Shown here piece by piece: positions 12,201-17,036 of a stretch of DNA of 17,036 nucleotides. Below the pieces are notes generated by a model. The model saw only the letters and a program-made list of their open reading frames with translations, searched no databases and was not told the DNA's origin. Where the stretch lies: positions 1-17,036 of the forward strand of contig JAOXYB010022036.1 of assembly GCA_028565635.1 (NCBI GenBank). The letters are read 5' to 3'. Position numbers and translations under genes: made by a program. Source of the stretch: Phoronis ovalis (Eukaryota; Phoronida; Phoronidae). Position 1 is the stretch's first letter; the number at the start of each line of letters is the position of its first letter.

Positions 12201-14747
12201 TGATTCTGAAACACATTAAAATTATTTTTAGTACAAGTAGTAATAAATGAAGAATGTGCGTTTCATTATGATACAAGAACTTGGTCTGATTGTTCTAAAA
12301 AAAATAGCTGCTATTAATTTGTTAAATATGTGCAACTTGAACAACAATTTCATCTAGTTTCAAAACATAGTATGTAAACTTGAAGATCTTGTTACAGAAT
12401 ATAATATAATTTAATATACTTCTCAATAAGTTTGAATTTCAAAACATATTTTCATAATAACCAATCAAAAAGATGAAACAATTCAGTTTCCTGTGAGAAA
12501 TTAAAATTATCCTGAAGTATCTACGTAGAATTGTTTACAATTGAAAATGTTGTGTTTACATTTTTCTTCAAAACCTTTTCCACAAACTGCTTAGTCATTT
12601 CAGCTGATTTCTGGGTTGTCTCAACATAATAGTCTGGTGAGTTTTGGTCCATATTTACTTTACCGACATAAGCCCTCTGACCATACTTTCCTGGATAACA
12701 ATTGTTTTTTTAAGTACTTGATAATTAATAAATTAAATAAGTTTATTTAAATTAACAACATGCAAACACAAGGTTTCATATTTCACACAATACACACTCC
12801 AACTTTTGGTTAAAGCAGTATTAATTACTATCTCACTCAGACTGAGTGAGCTCATATTCTAATATCCGTTACTAACAGCAGAAGTACATAGCATTCAGTA
12901 CTTTATTTCACTTGATTTTAGAATTGAAATACCTCTTGAGTTCAAAGAAAAAAAAACAGTGCAGGGGTGGATATAGAAATTCCAGGAGAGGGTAGTGTTA
13001 ACAGTGATGTTTGAAATTCATTCAGATTTTCAGATTAAACATTAAGTACGTTCAACTTTGATACATTTTGTTTCCCATAATGTACTTTTATTCATGTTAA
13101 CTGATTGAAAACACCTGATTCTTACCAATTACATCACAGAGAATCAGAGCAGCATCAGTATGAATTGTTGCAAAATAGCAGGCTGTAGTGGTACCATATT
13201 TTAGTACTCTTCTCTGTAATACATGTACAATAAAAACTATTATTATATAACAGTTATATAACTGTTTACTTTTGTACAAAAGGCAAGCAATTTTAAACAG
13301 ATCTCTTTGTAGTAAAAAAAATTAGAGTATTAAAAAAAACTATTAAATCCATATCAAAGCCTGAATTTTAGAGCATAAAAAGATTTATATGTGCACAAAA
13401 CCAGAACAGATGTCAACGGATACAGGACCTGTGCCATAACACGCCTGGCCTATAAACATATTATTGATTGAGTAACCATTGCTCCTGGGACAAAAGGAAA
13501 TGAGAACTCAAACAAAATACCACTGCTTTTGTATAGGCTTCTTCAGCATACTTCAAATCAGAAAATTTCGCTTCAGTTGGATATGTGTAAGTATTAAGCC
13601 ATTCAAGTAGACCCATGTCAATGCCAGTGCCTGTGTAAACATATTGAGGAGCGTGAATATGTGTATCAACTAAACCAGGCATAAAGAATTCCCTGAAACA
13701 AAAATAATTTTTGTGATGTAAGTTTTTACAACACTCACCCATTAACATAGCATAAGATTAATAAATAACAGTAGCACCACATCTTAAATACAATTTCTTA
13801 AACTTAACCATAAGCAGGTATCGTGGTCAATGCAGCATAGAACATGTAAAGAACTTAAAGTCTATTTCGTAAAACAAAAATGGCATTTCTATACTGCAAA
13901 ATAAATTTACTTAACCTTTTACAAAATTTAGACCTCACATCTAACATTTTTCCATCTGAAGCATGAGACTAGTAACTCCCTCTGAAGGAGGAGACTTGTA
14001 ACTGCTCCAAGAGAGAACAGAATTTGGGCCGCATACTTGCAACTGAATTTATTAGACTAGAATAAAACTCTTTCTTGAAAGAAACTACTTACCATGGTTT
14101 GAGAAAGGTAATATCTTCATTAGATATAACATACTTATTTTTCAAGTTTGGCAAATCAGATTTAGGTCTAAGAAAGGAGATCTGAAAGAAAATTACTTTT
14201 TTAGCTCTTATATTTGTGGCTAGCCTAAGGAGTTATTCGTATAACAGCTGTACATTGTATTATAGCAGTCTCATAACAGTACTTACCTAAGATTATTAAC
14301 TAAAGTAATAAAATGAATATAAAACTTTGGAAATTGCTGATTTTTGTAGCTGTTAGATATGATGCTCATCTTACAGTTGACATAACAATAATTCGCAAAT
14401 ATCATAAAGTTCACATATAAGGTGACTCAGAATTTATCAGTTAAATGAGACAGAAAAAATTAATTAGTGAACTTGCAAAATTTATTTGTTAGTGATGTTA
14501 CTCAAAACGACAAATTAGTTTATCTAGCTATTACAGAAAGAAGAATTTGATAGTGCTATAAAACAAGATATTTATACTAGACTAAGTCTTCTTGATCTAC
14601 TAGTAACCTTCTTACCTTTTCATTTTCGATTCCCATTACATGATCTTGCAAAATTTCCATAGACAAAGTATCAGTTGCATGAATAAAGTTTCCACAGAAC
14701 ACCTTCAAATTTTCTCTCCTTGGATGCTTTCTTATGTGCTCCGCCAT
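9299..14747 (-). CDS. GDA: Guanine deaminase (guanase), complete, 11 exons
   Basis: Exons in transcript order are 14747-14616, 14181-14093, 13692-13521, 13213-13126, 12690-12560, 12205-12098, 11494-11289, 10987-10920, 10609-10448, 9876-9730 and 9369-9299 (stop TAA 9301-9299). They encode 457 residues against 454 in human. The enzyme hydrolyses guanine to xanthine and ammonia in purine breakdown. It belongs to the zinc amidohydrolase superfamily. Expected metal ligands are present: His85 and His87 in VDTHIHAPQY, His242 in SHLSE, His281 in VMAHC and Asp332 in GLGTD. Glu245 of SHLSE is the likely proton carrier. Further family blocks are YGTTTACYFATIHTD, ISHCPNSNF, LATLGGSQ, GNFKEGKEFDAL and DDRNIREVYV. 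The ATG at 14747-14745 has A at -3 and G at +4. All introns are GT-AG except the last, which is GC-AG. Introns 6 and 9 hold fold-back elements. Confidence 0.97.
9370..9729 (-). other. GC-AG intron (GDA intron 10)
   Basis: On the - strand exon 10 ends TTAG and the intron starts GCAAGT, the favoured context for GC donors. It ends TTTTAG. Using the GT four bases further on would put an immediate stop codon in exon 11, so the GC donor is required to keep the conserved junction (FIML, Gly, DDRNI). Confidence 0.88.
10154..10443. mobile_element. Fold-back MITE-like element with 9-bp target duplication in GDA intron 9
   Basis: Inverted arms lie at 10166-10253 and 10337-10431. They are nearly identical over TCTGAATAAATCCATC and AACCATAGTCAATTTTCG, with one indel of about 7 bp, around an 83-bp spacer. 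The direct repeat ATCAAAGCC occurs at 10154-10162 and again at 10435-10443, three bases outside each arm. The layout suggests a non-autonomous DNA transposon. A 9-bp duplication would suit a Mutator-like family, but the superfamily is not established. No transposase is present. Confidence 0.75.
10778..10846. repeat. Short direct repeat with GAT/AAT microsatellite
   Basis: CAGAAAGATTATA occurs twice, about 52 bp apart, in GDA intron 8. The copies enclose a degenerate GATGATAAT run. No function is evident. Confidence 0.5.
11651..11901. mobile_element. Fold-back (inverted-repeat) element in GDA intron 6
   Basis: The inner arms at about 11683-11737 and 11822-11876 are strongly complementary. Their shared core is ATCTGCATTACATTTTTT with CACACAAAATA and ATGTTTTCTG next to it. 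A weaker outer match extends to GGCTA at 11651 and TAGCC at 11901. The spacer is 84 bp. I see no clear target-site duplication, so the element boundaries are approximate. It is probably an older MITE copy. Confidence 0.65.
12832..12850. repeat. Perfect 19-bp palindrome in GDA intron 4
   Basis: CTCACTCAG and CTGAGTGAG flank a single central A. The arms contain TGAGTGA, which is close to an AP-1-like half palindrome. No function is shown. Confidence 0.6.
13249..13266. repeat. Perfect 18-bp palindrome in GDA intron 3
   Basis: AACAGTTATATAACTGTT is its own reverse complement. It lies close to the intron's acceptor (- strand), about 36 bp from exon 4. It may be a chance event in AT-rich DNA. Confidence 0.6.
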
Positions 14748-15976
14748 TATGTAACTATATACAAAAAGTAAACATACATCTGTACAATCTAGGATGGGGA
14801 ACTGAACCAGTTAAATGCATGAAGACATGAAATGTTCCTATACAGTCTATGGAATATAAATACAAACATTAGATCAACCTCCAACTGTAACAACTAGTCA
14901 TCTTTTCCTATGTTCAACTGCAGCTATGGTATCCCTATAGTCCTAGCTGCATCCCATCTCAAATGTGCAGAAGTTCTACTATAGCCTTAATGCATGCGCA
15001 ACAGCATAATATCCATGCAATGGTGGAACAAACCTTCAAGAGTGCATTTTGGATTTTATGCTGATCTGTTGTTGAAACTTTGTTTAAGTTAATTAGATAC
15101 GGTGGTACAAGCTGTAGGCTGTCCATAGTAGGGTCATGCTTGCAGGACTATGTTATACCAGTTACTGGGTCTATTATTAGGACTATGTTACACCCACCCC
15201 TATGTCTAGATGTATCTTTGTAAGGATCATTTCCAATCTCTGTGGTATCCCATAGCCCCGGCCCATGGTGTAGCTGAGTTGCTGTCTAATTAATGATAGT
15301 CCAATAGGAGTCGGAGTATCAAAATTTATAACTATAAGGCTGCACTAGCTTGTGATATCTGGTTATATATACATTTCTTTTCTGAATAAGCAATATTAGA
15401 GGATTCATTGTCATTGTGTTTTTAAACAGCCGTGATGTCAAAAATGTCTGATTTGGAGGTCTTGGGCAAGGTTAGGATATATTCTAGGGTAAAGGCAAAA
15501 GGAAGGTTGTGAAAACCCTAGCCTAGACTAGATTCAAAATGCATCGGCCTACTCCCCCTCTCATAATTTTTGACTCAGTAAAAGTACCTCTCCCAGAGTT
15601 TGTATCTCTTGCTTTGGCCAAAAAGTTTTGAAAATGAAAGTTCCTTTAGCTGGTTAACTACACTTTGTTTTCACTTACCTTTAAATTCGCTTATAAGTAT
15701 TACGAAGTGTTGCAGCCGGTTGCAGCTTCGAGTGTGGCTTCTGAAAGACAACTGTGCGTTGAAAATAGCTATATTACTCAGTTATTTTGGTGTCGACGCA
15801 ACAAGAAGTATACTTTGCTTACACAAAATGCAACAAATAGCATTCAATTTACTTATTTCGGTAATCACTAAGCTTATACTTTTATTATTTATTGTTAATT
15901 AAATTCGAATAATCTTCGGGGGGGGGGGCACTAACTAAGGCTCATATTTGAATGCCACACTAAACCTGGAAGTAGC
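14748..15976. other. GDA upstream region, no supported gene
   Basis: This should contain the GDA promoter and 5' UTR on the - strand, but I see no TATA box or CpG-rich segment that fixes a start site. There is a short direct repeat (AGGACTATGTTA near 15147 and 15178) and an 11-base G run at 15918-15928. Two overlapping open frames between 15600 and 15902 (+) do not resemble a functional gene, apart from one peptide noted separately. Confidence 0.5.
15695..15760 (+). pseudogene. Possible remnant of hAT transposase C-terminal dimerisation region
   Basis: In one frame the peptide LQPVAASSVASERQL (15710-15754) resembles the PATSAxSERxF signature near the C terminus of hAT transposases. Flanking residues do not continue the similarity, the FSxAG that should follow is absent, and the open frame ends at 15871. 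If real it is a decayed fragment. A chance resemblance of a dozen residues is quite possible. Confidence 0.22.
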
Positions 15977-15985
15977 CAATGTCTC

Positions 15986-15999
15986 CCACCAGGTAGCGC
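15986..15999 (+). promoter_or_regulatory. CTCF-like motif in repeat unit (left arm, outer end)
   Basis: CCACCAGGTAGCGC matches CCASYAGRKGGCRS at 13 of 14 positions. It lies within the terminal inverted repeat. Binding is not shown. Confidence 0.4.
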
Positions 16000-16043
16000 T
16001 TCCACTATCGTGACGTTTCCAGCACTGACGGTAGGAGGAACGA

Positions 16044-16057
16044 GTGCCATCTGGTGG
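16044..16057 (-). promoter_or_regulatory. CTCF-like motif in repeat unit (left arm, inner end)
   Basis: Read on the - strand, CCACCAGATGGCAC matches the CTCF core CCASYAGRKGGCRS at all 14 positions. It faces the motif at 15986. Confidence 0.45.
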
Positions 16058-16428
16058 AAGACAATGGGAAGCAGCGGGAAAATTAGACTTGCTCAAGTCC
16101 TTGTGGACTTAAAAAAAAAATAAAACAAATGTTAATGTTTATTTCTCTTTTTTATGTCTTTTACATCAGTGTTTTTAATTATCTTGCAAAAAAAATTTTT
16201 TTTTCACTATCGCTACACGGCTAACACTCAACATATATATGACAGTTAAAAAAAAAAAAATTTTCGAGATAATTAAAAACACTGCTGTAAAAGACATAAA
16301 AAAGAGAAACATACATTTTTTTTTTTAAGTTCACAAGGACTTGAGCAAGTCTACGGGAAAATTGAAATAATAATATTTCACTCTCCGACCGTAGTTTGCT
16401 TCCAAGTCAGCCTGCTTCCCATTGTCTT

Positions 16429-16442
16429 CCACCAGATGGCAC
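16429..16442 (+). promoter_or_regulatory. CTCF-like motif in repeat unit (right arm, inner end)
   Basis: CCACCAGATGGCAC on the + strand is a 14 of 14 match to the CTCF core. Confidence 0.45.
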
Positions 16443-16483
16443 TCGTTCCTCCTACCGATGCTGGAAACGTCACGATAGTGGAA

Positions 16484-16497
16484 GCGCTACCTGGTGG
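16484..16497 (-). promoter_or_regulatory. CTCF-like motif in repeat unit (right arm, outer end)
   Basis: CCACCAGGTAGCGC on the - strand is a 13 of 14 match. It faces the motif at 16429. Confidence 0.4.
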
Positions 16498-16737
16498 GAG
16501 ACAGTTCTCGTTTTCCAGAATGGGTGAACATGATCTGTTGACTGTGTTTGCATGTGTTTTTTAATTTCAGATTCTATGTTAAACTTGTACCAGCATTGTT
16601 TTCTGGTTTTAATAGGTCTGGACTAAATCTCATTTTCTATGTATTTAGTTTTAAATACTTTTATTATTGAGATCAATAATGAATACTGATGTGGCTGTGA
16701 CATGCAAATAATAGAGAAATCTAAACATCAATGTCTC

Positions 16738-16751
16738 CCACCAGGTAGCAC
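16738..16751 (+). promoter_or_regulatory. CTCF-like motif in solo element (left end)
   Basis: CCACCAGGTAGCAC is a 13 of 14 match to the CTCF core. Confidence 0.4.
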
Positions 16752-16786
16752 TTCCACTATCGTGATGTTTCCAGTAGGAGGAACGA

Positions 16787-16800
16787 GTGCCATCTGGTGG
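16787..16800 (-). promoter_or_regulatory. CTCF-like motif in solo element (right end)
   Basis: CCACCAGATGGCAC on the - strand is a 14 of 14 match to the CTCF core. It faces the motif at 16738. Confidence 0.45.
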
Positions 16801-16819
16801 AAGACAATGATCTAAACAT

Positions 16820-17036
16820 TTAATAAAATATCCCGGTAAAATATGGACTGTAGAAACTAATGAAATATGAAATGTTGACAAGTATATACATTTTGTTTAT
16901 AATTTATTAAAAAATGTCACTTAAATGTAATTAATTTCATATGATAACAATAATTATTATTTAAAGTTGGGGTCCCAGAATCTTTTGCACAAGCGCTGAA
17001 TACATACCCAAAATACAAGTTGGTGTCATTTCACTC
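16820..17036. other. AT-rich end of window, nothing recognised
   Basis: No exon, repeat or signal is supported. The last 70 bases are less AT-rich, but no frame shows a known domain. Confidence 0.5.

Larger units (their letters stand above)
15977..16504. mobile_element. Large compound fold-back element (about 528 bp)
   Basis: The left arm (about 15977-16205) and right arm (about 16248-16504) are inverted copies. Each arm starts with an 85-90-bp unit (15977-16066 and 16420-16504), followed by a shared segment with GACTTGCTCAAGTCCTTGTG, an A run, and TTTTTTATGTCTTTTACA. The right arm has roughly 50 extra bases next to its unit (about 16365-16417). The short loop lies at about 16206-16247, bordered by A and T runs. 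No target-site duplication is evident at the outer ends. It has no coding capacity. It is probably a non-autonomous element made from two copies of the unit. Confidence 0.8.
16719..16819. mobile_element. Solo 81-bp mini-element with 10-bp flanking duplication
   Basis: The element at 16729-16809 begins CAATGTCTCCCACCAG, and its other end read inward is CATTGTCTTCCACCAG. This gives imperfect terminal inverted repeats of about 23 bp. ATCTAAACAT flanks it exactly on both sides (16719-16728 and 16810-16819), as expected of a target-site duplication. It is a third copy of the unit found at the ends of the neighbouring fold-back and lacks 9 internal bases (CACTGACGG) present in the copy at 15977. 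Confidence 0.82.

Noticed and set aside
12541-12600. Earlier GDA exon 5 donor (AAAG followed by GTTTTG)
   Set aside because: Ending exon 5 there would drop the VLKKN residues that align with the mammalian protein before IVTPRF. The GTAAAC donor after 12560 keeps phase and similarity.
16966-17036. Possible exon at the right edge
   Set aside because: A short minus-strand frame is open, but it has no splice context or recognised motif.

Overview
The window looks like nuclear DNA from an AT-rich invertebrate animal (A+T roughly two thirds or more by eye). It carries three intron-rich protein genes with short exons. All junctions I assign are GT-AG except one GC-AG intron. Introns and flanks are littered with small inverted-repeat (MITE-like) insertions. 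The coding content (a TIR-SAM protein, guanidinoacetate N-methyltransferase and guanine deaminase) is metazoan, but I cannot name a phylum from the sequence. There are no bacterial operons, rRNA, tRNA or CRISPR arrays.

Layout. (1) Positions 1-3742, + strand: the 3' part of a gene coding for a TIR domain followed by a C-terminal SAM-like domain. Seven exons are visible and the 5' end lies outside the window. (2) Positions 5330-7805, - strand: a complete five-exon GAMT gene coding for 253 residues. It converges with the TIR gene across about 1.6 kb of presumed 3' UTR and spacer. (3) Positions 9299-14747, - strand: a complete eleven-exon guanine deaminase (GDA) gene coding for 457 residues, with all expected zinc ligands. 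(4) Positions 14748-17036: GDA upstream DNA with no supported gene. It holds a 528-bp fold-back repeat and a solo 81-bp copy of the unit that forms the fold-back's ends.

GAMT makes creatine from guanidinoacetate, and GDA converts guanine to xanthine. They are tandem on one strand but belong to different pathways, so I see no reason to call this a functional cluster. The TIR gene keeps the glutamate expected of NAD-cleaving TIR domains, but its domain order (TIR before SAM) is the reverse of SARM1.

The most unusual material is the repeats. The 81-90-bp unit near 16-16.8 kb has imperfect terminal inverted repeats that each contain a match or near match to the animal CTCF core motif, facing inward. 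The solo copy is flanked by a 10-bp direct repeat that looks like a target-site duplication. A similar single CTCF-like site lies 40 bp upstream of the GAMT start codon. A separate fold-back element in GDA intron 9 is flanked by a 9-bp duplication that begins at position +5 of the exon 9 splice donor.
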